Shown here: one piece after another, positions 9,405-18,600 of the stretch | Layout of the letters: each line of letters starts with the position of its first letter | Numbering within the stretch: position 1 is the stretch's first letter | Program-made: the position numbers and the translations under genes | Assembly: GCA_963702565.1 (NCBI GenBank) | Contig: CAVPDE010000018.1 | Coordinates: 310,001 to 374,000 of the forward strand | DNA: 64,000 nt | Source of the DNA: CAVPDE01 sp963702565 | Lineage (GTDB): Bacteria > Desulfobacterota > DSM-4660 > Desulfatiglandales > HGW-15 | Reading direction: 5' to 3' | Notes under the pieces: generated by a model | Database searches by the model: none | The model's input: the letters and a program-made list of their open reading frames with translations, nothing else | What the model was told of the DNA's origin: nothing

Positions 9405-9478
9405 CAGTAGGCAGTAAGCAGTAAGGAGTACGCAGAAGGACACGTCTGGCTACTGCTTACTTCCTACTGCCTACTGAT
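9405..9478. repeat. CAGTAAGCAGTA-type palindromic repeat
   Basis: The left arm is TCAGTAGGCAGTAAGCAGTA and the right arm contains CTACTGCTTAC and CTACTGCCTACTGA, so the segment can fold as a cruciform. Related copies occur near 25944 and 50967. All three lie between genes. The copy here sits between convergent genes (receiver and hypE), where a folded transcript could stop transcription or block exonucleases; that role is inferred. Confidence 0.7.
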
Positions 9479-9539
9479 CCAAAGGCGCTGGGAACCCAAG
9501 GTTTATGTGTTGCAGCAGGACGGCGCGGGCCAGACACCT

Positions 9540-10550
9540 TCAGCAGATCCTAGGGTACTGGGCGCCGGTGAGCATGTCCAGTACGCGGTGGCCGCCGATG
9601 AGGGTCTGAAGGGTGACTCGCTTGGGATTCTCCTCCGTGACCTGACCGATAATTTCCGCATGCTTTCCTAAAGGGTGGGCTCTCATCACTGCCAAGACCT
9701 TTTCCGCGTCTTGGGGCGGACAAATCGCAATGAGCTTCCCCTCGTTGGCGAGATACAGAGGATCCAACCCCAGCAGTTCGCAGGTCCCGCGAACCGATTC
9801 CCTCACAGGGATTTTCGCCTCTTCAAGGACGATGCCCACTCCGGACCGGGATGCGATTTCGTTGAGGGTGGTGGCCAAGCCTCCACGGGTCGGGTCCCGC
9901 AGGCATCGAAGGGAGGAGCACACCTCGATCATCCTTCCGACAAGCCCGTGCAGAGGAGCGCAGTCGCTTCTCAAATCCCCTTGAAACCCGAACCCTTCCC
10001 TCTGCGAAAGCACAGCGATCTCATGGTCGCCCAGAAAGCCGCTCACAAGAACCTTGTCGCCGGGCTTTGCATGCAGTCCGGAAAGATGAATCCCTTTTCG
10101 GATCCACCCGATGCCGGAGGTGGTGATGAAGAGCTGGTCTGCCGCTCCATGTTCCACCACTTTCGTATCCCCTGTCACGATGCTGATGGAGGCTTCTTCA
10201 GCTGCGTCCCGGACAGAGGACATGATCCGTTTGAGCAGCTCGATCGAGAACCCTTCTTCGATGATCAGGGAGAGACTGAGATAAGACGGAACAGCCCCGA
10301 TCATGGACAGATCGTTGACGGTTCCACAGACCGCCAGCCTTCCGATGTCGCCGCCAGGGAAGAAGAGGGGGTTGATCACATAGGAGTCTGTGGTGAACGC
10401 AAGAGGCCCTTCCTGGTTGGTGATTCTGGCGCTGTCATCGAGGGGCTCCAGAAAGGGGTTGGAGAATCGCGGGAGCAGAATCTCGCTCACCAAATCATGG
10501 GAGAGCTTTCCGCCGCTTCCATGGGCTAAAAGGATTTTTCCTTCAGGCAT
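9540..10550 (-). CDS. hypE: hydrogenase maturation protein HypE
   Basis: HypE dehydrates a C-terminal thiocarboxamide to a thiocyanate, which becomes the cyanide ligand of the NiFe centre. PurM/AIRS-like fold: LAHGSGGKLSHDLV at the N-terminus, DDSARI, SIVTGDTKVVEHG, DPTRGGLATTLNE. The last residue is the essential Cys in QYPRIC, so the substrate tail is intact. I chose the ATG at 10550 (336 aa) because a GGAAAGGGA sequence sits about 8 bp before it; a TTG at 10577 would overlap the hypD stop. Last gene of the hypF-C-D-E run. It works with HypF, which supplies the carbamoyl group. Confidence 0.95.
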   Translation of the reverse strand: MPEGKILLAHGSGGKLSHDLVSEILLPRFSNPFLEPLDDSARITNQEGPLAFTTDSYVINPLFFPGGDIGRLAVCGTVNDLSMIGAVPSYLSLSLIIEEGFSIELLKRIMSSVRDAAEEASISIVTGDTKVVEHGAADQLFITTSGIGWIRKGIHLSGLHAKPGDKVLVSGFLGDHEIAVLSQREGFGFQGDLRSDCAPLHGLVGRMIEVCSSLRCLRDPTRGGLATTLNEIASRSGVGIVLEEAKIPVRESVRGTCELLGLDPLYLANEGKLIAICPPQDAEKVLAVMRAHPLGKHAEIIGQVTEENPKRVTLQTLIGGHRVLDMLTGAQYPRIC

Positions 10551-10573
10551 ACTGGGGTCCCTTTCCGAGGTGC

Positions 10574-11662
10574 TCAATCCGGATTATGCTGAAACTTGAA
10601 ATAAGTGAAGCAAGCGCCCTCGATGGAAACCATGCAGGGGCCTACGGGGTGGTCGGGGTGGCACACGGTCTTGAAAAGCGGACACTCCGGCGGGGTCCTG
10701 ACCGCCTGGAGAATTTCCCCGCAAAGGCAACCCGGATGCTCCCTGGTGGGTTCAACGTCCACCTCAATGCGGCGGGCGTCCATGGAACTGAAAGGATCCC
10801 TGAGACGACAGCCGCTCCCCGGGATCCATCCGAGCCCTCGCCACAAGACCTCACCCTGCTGGAAAGCCTGCTCCATTTTCCTCACGGCCACAGGGTTGCC
10901 TTGATCACGAACGACCCGAATGTACTGGTTCTCGACAGAGGCCTGCTCTTTTTCAATCTGGTTCACCAGCATCCACACGGCCTGCAGAAGATCGAGCGGC
11001 TCAAAGCCCGCAATGACCGCCGGTCGATGGAACTCCTTGGAGATGAACTCAAAGGGCTCTTTGCCAAGGATGGTGCACACATGGCCCGGCAGGATCAAGC
11101 CGTGGATCTGAACTTTTTCGGATTCGAGGAGAGCACGGAGGGCAGGGGGAACTCTCTTTTGACTGTTCAGGAAGTAGAGATTAGGAATCCCCTCGCCATG
11201 GGCCTGCAGGAGAGTCGAGGCGATGGCAGGAGAGGTGGTTTCAAAACCTACAGCCAGGAAGACGATCTTTTTGCCCGGGTTTTCTCTTGCCAGTCGAAGG
11301 GCTTCGAGGGGAGAGTAGACCATTCGGATCCTTCTCCCTTCGGCTTTCTCTTTTTGGAGGCTGGAGGTTGACCCCGGAACCCTCATCATGTCTCCAAAGG
11401 TCGCAAGAAGCACATCGTCCCGGCGGCTCAGGGCAATGGCAAGATCGATGTCCTGATTGGGAGTGACGCACACCGGGCAGCCGGGGCCGGACAAAAGGCG
11501 AATGTGTTTGGGGAGCATCTCGCGAATCCCGTACCGAAAAAAAGATACGGTGTGCGTTCCGCAGACCTCCATCAGGTGGACGGCGCGAGTGGAGACCTCA
11601 AAGATCCTGCGGATCAACCCCTGCGCGATTTCCTTGTTTCGGAACTCGTCGATGAATTTCAC
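10574..11662 (-). CDS. hypD: hydrogenase maturation protein HypD
   Basis: HypD is the Fe-S scaffold that, with HypC, holds the Fe(CN)2CO unit. Conserved motifs: MEVCGTHT near residue 31, LSGPGCPVCVTP, FLAVGFETTSPA, GFEPLDLL, and the C-terminal HPGCLCGEILQ that binds the 4Fe-4S cluster. The length of 362 aa is normal. The frame begins at a GTG (11662), with an AGAGG sequence just before it. Between hypC and hypD lies a 214-bp palindromic repeat that splits the otherwise compact hyp run by about 300 bp. Confidence 0.95.
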   Translation of the reverse strand: MKFIDEFRNKEIAQGLIRRIFEVSTRAVHLMEVCGTHTVSFFRYGIREMLPKHIRLLSGPGCPVCVTPNQDIDLAIALSRRDDVLLATFGDMMRVPGSTSSLQKEKAEGRRIRMVYSPLEALRLARENPGKKIVFLAVGFETTSPAIASTLLQAHGEGIPNLYFLNSQKRVPPALRALLESEKVQIHGLILPGHVCTILGKEPFEFISKEFHRPAVIAGFEPLDLLQAVWMLVNQIEKEQASVENQYIRVVRDQGNPVAVRKMEQAFQQGEVLWRGLGWIPGSGCRLRDPFSSMDARRIEVDVEPTREHPGCLCGEILQAVRTPPECPLFKTVCHPDHPVGPCMVSIEGACFTYFKFQHNPD

Positions 11663-11719
11663 TGGACCTCTGCCATTTTTTGCAGCATTTCAGCTTTTTG
11701 AAATGGATGGCTGAGGTCA

Positions 11720-11933
11720 TGGGGGTCTCTCTCAAAACTGAAAAACGAAGCAGCCACATCGCAGTGTCCGGCTTTAGGCCATGGGTGAGGCGGGCGGAGG
11801 GCTACCGGGAAACTCGCCATCTAAAACCCTCCGTGCAGGTGTCGGTGAAACTTCGCCGCCCGCCTTCGCTGCCCCTTATCTGCAACGTTTTTCCCGATCA
11901 CGCTTAGTTTTCTGTTTTGAGAGAGACCTCCCT
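11720..11933. repeat. 214-bp palindromic repeat, copy 1
   Basis: The ends are inverted copies: TGGGGGTCTCTCTCAAAAC on the left and GTTTTGAGAGAGACCTCCCT on the right, with an inner GC-rich pair around GGCGGGCGGAGGGC and CCGCCCGCCTTCGC. A copy of the same length (214 bp) lies at 46673-46886. It has no coding capacity and lies inside the hyp operon between hypC and hypD. This fits a non-autonomous, MITE-like element or a structured dispersed repeat. Confidence 0.8.
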
Positions 11934-11961
11934 GACCCTTTTCTGTAACGATTTCAAAAAG

Positions 11962-12177
11962 CTAAAATGCGGCCATTTTTCTCAAAAGATCTAAAGTCTC
12001 CAAGGCCTCTTTTTCATCGAGCTTCTGGATCGCGAAACCGGTGTGGATGAGCACGTACTCTCCCACAACCACGTCCGGACACACGTCCATAGAGACGTCT
12101 CTGATCACGCCACCGACTTCGACCTTGGCCATGTTGTTTTGAATCTCAACAACTTTCCCGGGAACACTCAGGCACAT
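11962..12177 (-). CDS. hypC: hydrogenase maturation chaperone HypC
   Basis: HypC/HupF family: a small chaperone that carries the Fe(CN)2CO moiety from HypD to the large-subunit precursor. The protein starts MCLSVPGKVVEI, with the essential Cys2 exposed after removal of Met1, followed by GGVIRDVSMDVCPDVVVGEYVLIHTGFAI. It is 71 aa, the usual length. Its start overlaps the 3' end of hypF by 10 bp, so translation is probably coupled. Two in-frame upstream codons exist but would bury Cys2, so ATG 12177 is preferred. Confidence 0.95.
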   Translation of the reverse strand: MCLSVPGKVVEIQNNMAKVEVGGVIRDVSMDVCPDVVVGEYVLIHTGFAIQKLDEKEALETLDLLRKMAAF

Positions 12178-14435
12178 TGAAAACACCTCATATGAGCGAT
12201 CACGGCCTGCCCCAAGGAGATTCCCCCGTCATTCGTAGGCACCAGGTGATGGGTGTAAACCTCGAAACCGGCTTGCTTGAGACCGTGACATACCCATTCA
12301 AGAAGGAGGGTATTCTGGAACACCCCGCCGCTCAGGACAACCCGATCCAGACCGCTTTCCAACCGTATTTCCCTGCACGTTTCTACCACAAGCCGAGCAA
12401 TGGTTCTATGAAACTTTCCTGAGATGAAGGAACGCGGACAGCCCCTGATCAAGTCCTGCACGATCCCTTTCACCATTTCGACGGGATCGACGATCATGGG
12501 CCTCCGGGTTTCCTGGATCTTGAAAGGGTATTCCTCTTTCACCTCAGCGTCTGCTGCCATCTCCAATTCAATCGCCGCCTGCCCCTCGTAGTTCACCGTA
12601 TCTCGGATCGACAGGAGGGAGGATATGGCGTCAAAGAGACGGCCCATGCTGGACGTTCGCGGGGAATTCACCCTTTGTTCGATCATCCTTTTTAGAATTC
12701 CGCACGTCTGAGGGTCTCTCCTTTTGATCCAATCCAGGTCCATGGCCTTGTCGCCGAAAGCTTCTAAAAGATAGGCGAAGGCCATTCTCCACGGCTCCTT
12801 TATGGCCATGGAGCCCCCGGGCATGGAGACCTGCTTGAGATGGGCCGCTCTTTTGAAATCCCTCAAATCGGCTCTCAGGAATTCCCCTCCCCAGATCGTC
12901 CCGTCATCCCCGAAACCCGTTCCATCCAGGGCGACGCCGATCACCTCTCCGTCCAACCCGTTCTCCGCCATGGCGCTCACCACATGAGCGTGGTGGTGCT
13001 GAACGCCCACCTTCGGAATTCCTGCAAGGGAAAGAGCATACTTTGTGGAGAGGTACTCCGGATGAAGGTCATAGGCCACGGCCTTGGGTTCAATGGAGAA
13101 GAGGTTCTTGAAATGCTCGATCCCCTGTTCAAAGGACAGAAGAGTCTCCATGTTCTCCAGATCCCCGATGTGGTGGCTCACGAACACGTAGGGGCCGCGG
13201 GAAAGGGCAAAAGTATTTTTCAGCTCTCCCCCGCAGGCCAGGATCATTTCGAGGTCGAAAGAAAGCTTGATGGGAAAAGGAACATACCCCCGCGATCGCC
13301 GCAAGACAAAAGGGAGATCCTGAAAGACTCTGACCACGGAATCATCGCACCGCATGTGAATGTCCCGGTCGTGGAGAAGGAAGAAATCCGCTATTTCGGA
13401 GAGCCGGCGACAGGCCTCTTCGTTCTTGTAGGCGATGGGTTCATCACTCACGTTCCCGCTCGTCATCACCAGGCTTTTGAGCGGGCCGCGGACCAACAAA
13501 TGATGAAGAGGGGAATAGGGAAGCATCACGCCCAGGGTCTTCTGGAAAGGCGCAACGCTTGGAGCAATGGAGGAGCCCTTTTTCCTGTTGAGGAGGACAA
13601 TGGGTCTTTGCGGGCTGCGCAAGAGCCGCTCCTCCTCTTCACGGACATCACAGTGCGCTTTCACTTCCTCCATGTCCCGGCACATGACGGCAAAGGGCTT
13701 GTCTTCTCTGAACTTTCGTGATCTCAGCGAAGAGACAGCCCCATGGTTTTCTGCATTGCAAACCAGATGAAACCCTCCGATCCCTTTGACCGCCACGATC
13801 GAGCCCTGAAGCACAAGGTCAAGGGTCTTGTCCAGAGCCTTTCCAGGAAGGGTTTCTCCCTTTCGATCCACCAAATGCAGGGAAGGGCCGCAAGCAGGAC
13901 AGGCATTGGGTTGGGCGTGAAATCGACGATCGATCGGGTTTTCATACTCTTCTCGGCAGACCGGGCACAGGGTGAAGGGAGCCATGGTCGTTTTGTGGCG
14001 ATCATAGGGAATGTCTTTGATGATGGTGAATCTCGGGCCGCAAAGCGTGCAGTTAATGAAGGGGTAGCGGTGCCGGAAGTTGAGGGGCGAAAAAAGCTCT
14101 GCCAGGCACGCCTCACAGGTGGCCACGTCCGGAGAGATCAGGGTAAAGCCCTCTGAAGCCCCCTTGCTCTGCCTGATTTCAAAATTGGGGAATCCCTGTG
14201 GTTCAAGCAAACTGGCTTTCAGGGTTTCAATTCGGGCAAGAGGCGGTGCAAGCTCGGTCAGTTCCTGGATGAAACGATCAAGCGCCTGGTCCTCGCCCTC
14301 CGCGTCAATGAGCACCCCCTTTTCATTGTTCAATACCCATCCCCGGATGGAATGCGAGAGGGCCAGATTGTAAACAAAGGGCCTGTACCCGATGCCCTGA
14401 ACGATGCCGGTTATTTCAATGGCTTTTCTTTTCAC
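12168..14435 (-). CDS. hypF: carbamoyltransferase HypF
   Basis: HypF makes carbamoyl-adenylate from carbamoyl phosphate and ATP and transfers the carbamoyl group to HypE. Domain order in 755 aa: acylphosphatase (1-90, GIVQGIGYRPFVYNLA), two zinc fingers (about 105-180, with CEAC, CTLCGPRF, CPVC and CPACGP), a YrdC-like domain (about 195-385, with KGIGGFHLVC and MTSGNVSDEP), and a Kae1-like C-terminal domain with HHHAHVVSAMAENG and VLSGGVFQN. The start is a GTG at 14435. It is divergent from the hydrogenase structural operon across a 690-bp regulatory region with a possible sigma-54 site on this strand. hypA and hypB are not in the window. Confidence 0.95.
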   Translation of the reverse strand: MKRKAIEITGIVQGIGYRPFVYNLALSHSIRGWVLNNEKGVLIDAEGEDQALDRFIQELTELAPPLARIETLKASLLEPQGFPNFEIRQSKGASEGFTLISPDVATCEACLAELFSPLNFRHRYPFINCTLCGPRFTIIKDIPYDRHKTTMAPFTLCPVCREEYENPIDRRFHAQPNACPACGPSLHLVDRKGETLPGKALDKTLDLVLQGSIVAVKGIGGFHLVCNAENHGAVSSLRSRKFREDKPFAVMCRDMEEVKAHCDVREEEERLLRSPQRPIVLLNRKKGSSIAPSVAPFQKTLGVMLPYSPLHHLLVRGPLKSLVMTSGNVSDEPIAYKNEEACRRLSEIADFFLLHDRDIHMRCDDSVVRVFQDLPFVLRRSRGYVPFPIKLSFDLEMILACGGELKNTFALSRGPYVFVSHHIGDLENMETLLSFEQGIEHFKNLFSIEPKAVAYDLHPEYLSTKYALSLAGIPKVGVQHHHAHVVSAMAENGLDGEVIGVALDGTGFGDDGTIWGGEFLRADLRDFKRAAHLKQVSMPGGSMAIKEPWRMAFAYLLEAFGDKAMDLDWIKRRDPQTCGILKRMIEQRVNSPRTSSMGRLFDAISSLLSIRDTVNYEGQAAIELEMAADAEVKEEYPFKIQETRRPMIVDPVEMVKGIVQDLIRGCPRSFISGKFHRTIARLVVETCREIRLESGLDRVVLSGGVFQNTLLLEWVCHGLKQAGFEVYTHHLVPTNDGGISLGQAVIAHMRCFQCA

Positions 14436-14466
14436 AACCCGATCATCCGCAGAAATTTCCCAAGGT

Positions 14467-14523
14467 GGGACATTGGTATCTTTTCTTTCGTTCCAGTCAC
14501 TGCAGAAAAGACGCCAATGTCCC
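14467..14523. promoter_or_regulatory. long inverted repeat upstream of hypF
   Basis: The arms are GGGACATTGGTATCTTTTCT (14467-14486) and AGAAAAGACGCCAATGTCCC (14504-14523), 18 of 20 bases complementary around a 17-base loop. It lies 32-88 bp upstream of the hypF GTG and its right arm coincides with the sigma-54-like site on the minus strand. It may be an operator, or a hairpin in the leader of a longer hyp transcript; the choice is open. Confidence 0.55.
14501..14518 (-). promoter_or_regulatory. possible sigma-54 promoter for hypF
   Basis: Read on the minus strand, TTGGCGTCTTTTCTGCA gives GG-N10-GC with TGGC at -24 and CTGCA at -12. One base at -12 and the CA of the -24 box depart from consensus, so this is weaker than the two plus-strand sites. 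The start point would be near 14490, about 55 bp before the hypF GTG. Confidence 0.4.
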
Positions 14524-14767
14524 TTAAGAGCCTCTCCGTGTTTTGGAAAGAAGTAACTGCTAAGGGTTTAGTTCAGAAACTATGCCCTATCATAATCCCT
14601 TGGAGCTCGCGAGACCAGAGGGTTTAGGGGCCGGGTGACTTCCGCCAGGTTACAGTCTCTTCGGATAGATAGACAAACGATTGTTTCACCGCCATCTGCA
14701 AAGAACGCTGGACGGGAAAGAATGCTGCTATTTCAATCAGTTAGGCGCGAATGGCGTCAACAAATCC

Positions 14768-14784
14768 TTGGCACACACGTTGCA
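14768..14784 (+). promoter_or_regulatory. sigma-54 promoter of the hydrogenase operon
   Basis: TTGGCACACACGTTGCA matches the RpoN consensus TGGCAC-N5-TTGCA at all conserved positions, with GG and GC spaced by exactly 10 bp. Transcription should start near 14795, leaving a leader of about 330 nt before hoxE. RpoN dependence implies an ATP-driven activator, which is not encoded in this window. Confidence 0.78.
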
Positions 14785-15126
14785 AAGATTACCAGGGGAA
14801 GGAAATTACCGGATAATAGGGGGTACGCTTCACGCAAGCTTGCTGTTGGCCGGTGGATGTAAAGAAAGCTGTTCAAAGGCGCGGAGACTGGAAGATTTCT
14901 TTGGTTTGTAGAGGCTGGCCCCGTGACGACGAAGAAGCATCACGACTCCAACCGCTCTCTTCCATGCACGTGCCCTTTACACCATGTAAAGAATTCGGAC
15001 AGGACCTTCGGCCCACTGACACAGATCAATGAAAACTGCACATTGAACATTGGATATTAAACAAGGATCACTGGATTTTGAGCAGATGAACGATGAGAAA
15101 TAGCTAGCGACAAGGAGGGATGCTCG

Positions 15127-15639
15127 GTGGTAGCAAGACAGAAAACTGAGGAAGTGCTGGAGGCGCAGGAAGAGTTTACGGCTGAGCAGTGGGCGGCTGT
15201 GGATGGGGTGATAAAAAAATACAAAAAAAAGCCGGGATCTCTCATCCCTGTGCTCGAAGAGGTCCAGGAGGCCATTGGGTACCTGCCCAAACCCGTCATG
15301 GAGAGGGTGGCGCTCGGGCTGAAGGTGCCTTTCAGCGAAGTCTACGGGGTCGTCACCTTTTATTCCTTTTTCACCATGGCGCCCAAAGGCAAGCACACGG
15401 TCCGCTGCTGCCTGGGCACGGCCTGCTACGTCCGGGGCGGCAAGAAAATCCTGGAGACCCTCACCGATACACTGAAAGTTCAACCCGGGGAAACCACTCC
15501 GGACAAGAACTTTTCTCTGGAGACGGTGAGATGCCTCGGCGCTTGCGGCCTGGCGCCCGTGGTGGTGGTGGATGAGGACACGCATCGGCAGATGAAGCCC
15601 TCCAAGATATCCGGTGTACTGGAAGCCTACGAAAAATAA
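15127..15639 (+). CDS. hoxE: HoxE/NuoE-like 2Fe-2S subunit
   Basis: Thioredoxin-like ferredoxin subunit (170 aa) of an NAD(P)-linked hydrogenase. It carries VYGVVTFYSFFTMAPKGKH, then the 2Fe-2S ligands in CLGTAC and CLGACGLAP, as in NuoE/HoxE/HydC. It should accept electrons between NuoF-like FMN and other clusters in the cytoplasm. The start is GTG at 15127, with AAGGAGGG 8 bp upstream; the N-terminal 20 residues are not conserved. It opens the structural operon, and the next gene starts 11 bp after its stop. NuoE of complex I is an alternative family label, but hoxY and hoxH downstream settle the context. Confidence 0.93.
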   Translation: MVARQKTEEVLEAQEEFTAEQWAAVDGVIKKYKKKPGSLIPVLEEVQEAIGYLPKPVMERVALGLKVPFSEVYGVVTFYSFFTMAPKGKHTVRCCLGTACYVRGGKKILETLTDTLKVQPGETTPDKNFSLETVRCLGACGLAPVVVVDEDTHRQMKPSKISGVLEAYEK

Positions 15640-15650
15640 GGAGTTCGTTC

Positions 15651-18600
15651 ATGCCAGCGCTGAAAATAGAAGGACTTTATAAAATCAAAGGGGAAGTGCT
15701 CAGGTCCTCTGTTCTTGAGAGCGGGAAAAACGCTGCGCGCATCACGGTCCACATGGGAACCTGTGGAATTTCTTCAGGAGCCAACGACATCCTGCAGGCC
15801 CTCAAGGAGGAACTGAAGTCCTCCAAGAGGAAGGACATCTTTGTCACCACGTCCGGATGTGCAGGGATTTGTAACCGCGAGCCCCTCATCACCGTGGAGC
15901 GCGTGGGTGAGGAGCCCGTGAAGTATGCGGATGTGACCAAGGAGAAAGCGCAAGCCATTTTCCAGAAGCACGTGCTCAAAGGGGAAGGCCTTCCCCAATG
16001 GGTCTTTTCAAGAGGGTGGGAGCAGAAGGAGATGGAGTTCGAAGGGCCTCCTTCCCCGAAGATCGCGAAGACCCCTCACACGCGGGATATTCCCTTCTTC
16101 GGCATGCAACATCCGGTGGTCATGAAGAACCGCGGGTTGATCCAGGCCGAGCGGATCGAGGAGTACATCGCCCGGGACGGCTACTTTGCCGCGGCAAAAG
16201 CGCTCTACCAGATGGGTTCCGAAGAAATCATCAAAGAAGTGAAAACCTCGGGGATCCGAGGAAGAGGCGGCGCAGGCTTTCCCACGGGCATGAAGTGGGA
16301 GTTTGCCTCCAAGTCGCCGGGGGACGTGAAATATGTGCTCTGCAACGCGGATGAAGGGGACCCGGGCGCTTTCATGGATCGGTGTGTTCTGGAATCCGAT
16401 CCCCATGCGGTACTCGAAGGCATGATCATCGCGGCCAAGGCCATCGGCTCGAACCAGGGGTACATCTATTGTCGAGCAGAGTATCCCCTCGCGGTCAAGA
16501 TGCTGAACCTCGCCATCCAACAGGCAAGAAACTACGGTCTCCTGGGAAAGAACATCCTCGGGTCGGGATTTGATTTTGATGTGGAGGTGTACCGGGGGGC
16601 CGGCGCGTTTGTGTGCGGTGAAGAGACGGCTCTCATGACCTCCATCGAAGGAAAACGAGGCATGCCCAGACCCAGACCACCTTTCCCGGCGCTCCAGGGG
16701 CTCTGGAAAAAACCGACGGTGCTCAACAATGTGGAGACGCTGGCGAACATCCCTCAGATCATTATGAACGGGGGCAAGTGGTACGCAGGCATGGGGACCA
16801 TGCGCAGCCGGGGCACCAAGGTCTTTGCTTTGACCGGAGACGTAAAGAACGTGGGCCTGGTCGAAGTGCCCATGGGCATCTCCCTCGGCACCATCATCCA
16901 TGACGTGGGCGGGGGAATCCCGAAAGGCAAGAAGTTCAAAGCCGTGCAACTGGGCGGACCGTCGGGCGGGTGCGTGCCGGTCCAGTATCTGAACACTCCG
17001 GTGGACTATGAGTCCATTGTGAAGCTCGGCGCCATCGTGGGCTCGGGCGGCATGATCGTCATGGACGAAGACAAGTGCGTGGTGGACGTGGCCCGCTTCT
17101 TCCTGGAGTTCTGCAAGGATGAATCGTGCGGCAAGTGCACGCCCTGCCGGGTGGGAACTCAAAAGATGCTGGAGATCCTCACCAGGATCTGCAACGGCGA
17201 GGGCGAGGAAGGCGATATCGAACGGCTTGAAAAGTGGGCTGACATCATCAAGAACACGTCTCTGTGCGGGCTGGGACAGTCCGCTCCCAACCCCGTGCTT
17301 TCCACGATCCGCTATTTCCGGGAGGAATACGAAGCCCACATCAGGGAGAAGCGTTGCCCTGCGGCGGTTTGCTCGGCGCTCTTCAAGGCGCCCTGCATCC
17401 ACGCCTGCCCCATCGGCATGGACATCCCGAGCTACGTGGCGCTCACCCGGGCCGGACGGCTGGAGGATGCGTACAGGGTGCTCCTCAAAACCAATCCCTT
17501 CCCGAGCATCTGCGGCAGGGTGTGCGACCACCCGTGTGAGAGCAAGTGCCGCAGATCCACGCTCGACGAACCGGTGAGCATCAAGAACCTGAAACGGTTC
17601 ATCACGGATCACGGCACTCGGCCGCCTGTGCAAAAGCCAACCGTGGCCAGGAAGGAGAAAATCGCGGTAGTCGGCGGGGGGCCGTCCGGGCTGACCGCTG
17701 CCAGAGACCTGGCGCTCAGGGGGTACCGGGTGACGATCTTCGATGAGTTCCCGGAACCGGGAGGCATGCTCCGGTGGGGAATTCCCGAATACCGTTTGCC
17801 CAGGGACATTCTCCGCAGGGAAATCGACGACATCCTGAATCTGGGTGTGGAACTGAAGTCCAACACCAGGGTCGGTCGCGATGTGGCCTACGATGACCTG
17901 GTGAAAGCCTATGATGCCGTGTACCTGGCCATCGGGGCTCAGAAGAGTGCCGGCATGGCCGTGGAAGGGGGGACCCTCAAGGGAGTAGTGGGTGCCGTGG
18001 AGTTCCTCAGGGACGTCAACCTTGGAAAAACGCCTTCTGTGGGTGAGCGGGTGGCGGTCGTGGGCGGCGGCAACTCTGCCATTGACGCTTCCCGCTCCGC
18101 TCTCCGGCTGGGCGCCAAGGAAGTGACCCTCCTCTACCGCAGAACCAGGGAGGACATGCCTGCCCAGGAGGAGGAGATCAAAGCGGCGGAGGAGGAAGGC
18201 GTCAAGATCCAGTACCTGGTGAACCCTGTTCGGTTTCAGGGCTCCAACGGCCGGATCGAGCAGGTGATCTGCCGCCGCATGGTGCTGGGGGAGTTCGACA
18301 ACAGCGGCCGCAAGAAACCGGTCCCGAAACTTGGGGAAGACAAGGCCGTGGATGTGGACACGGTCATCCTGGCTATCGGCCAGGAAACCGTTTTTCCTTT
18401 TGACGCCAAGGGAGGAGCCGTGCCGGTCAACAAGAGCGGCCTCATCGAGGTGATCAAGGGCAAAAAAACCGCGACCAAGGCCCCCATGGTCTTTGCCGGG
18501 GGAGATGTGGTGACCGGCCCGGACACGGTGGTCAGTGCCATTGCCGCCGGACATCATGCGGCCGATGAAATCGACCAGGCCATCCGCCTGAAAAACGGGG

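Larger units (their letters stand above)
14436..15126. other. hyp/hydrogenase divergent control region
   Basis: About 690 bp without a convincing gene. It holds the hypF-side inverted repeat and sigma-54-like site, a short palindrome ACAAACGATTGTTT near 14673-14686 (86 bp upstream of the plus-strand -24 box, a position suitable for an enhancer-binding protein), and the strong sigma-54 site at 14768. The stretch from about 14800 to 15110 forms a long 5' leader for the hydrogenase mRNA; no known riboswitch is recognised in it. AAGGAGGG precedes the hoxE GTG start. Confidence 0.6.

Noticed and set aside
12840..13721. Plus-strand frame of 293 codons opposite hypF
   Set aside because: Shadow of hypF; no recognisable family and no ribosome-binding site.
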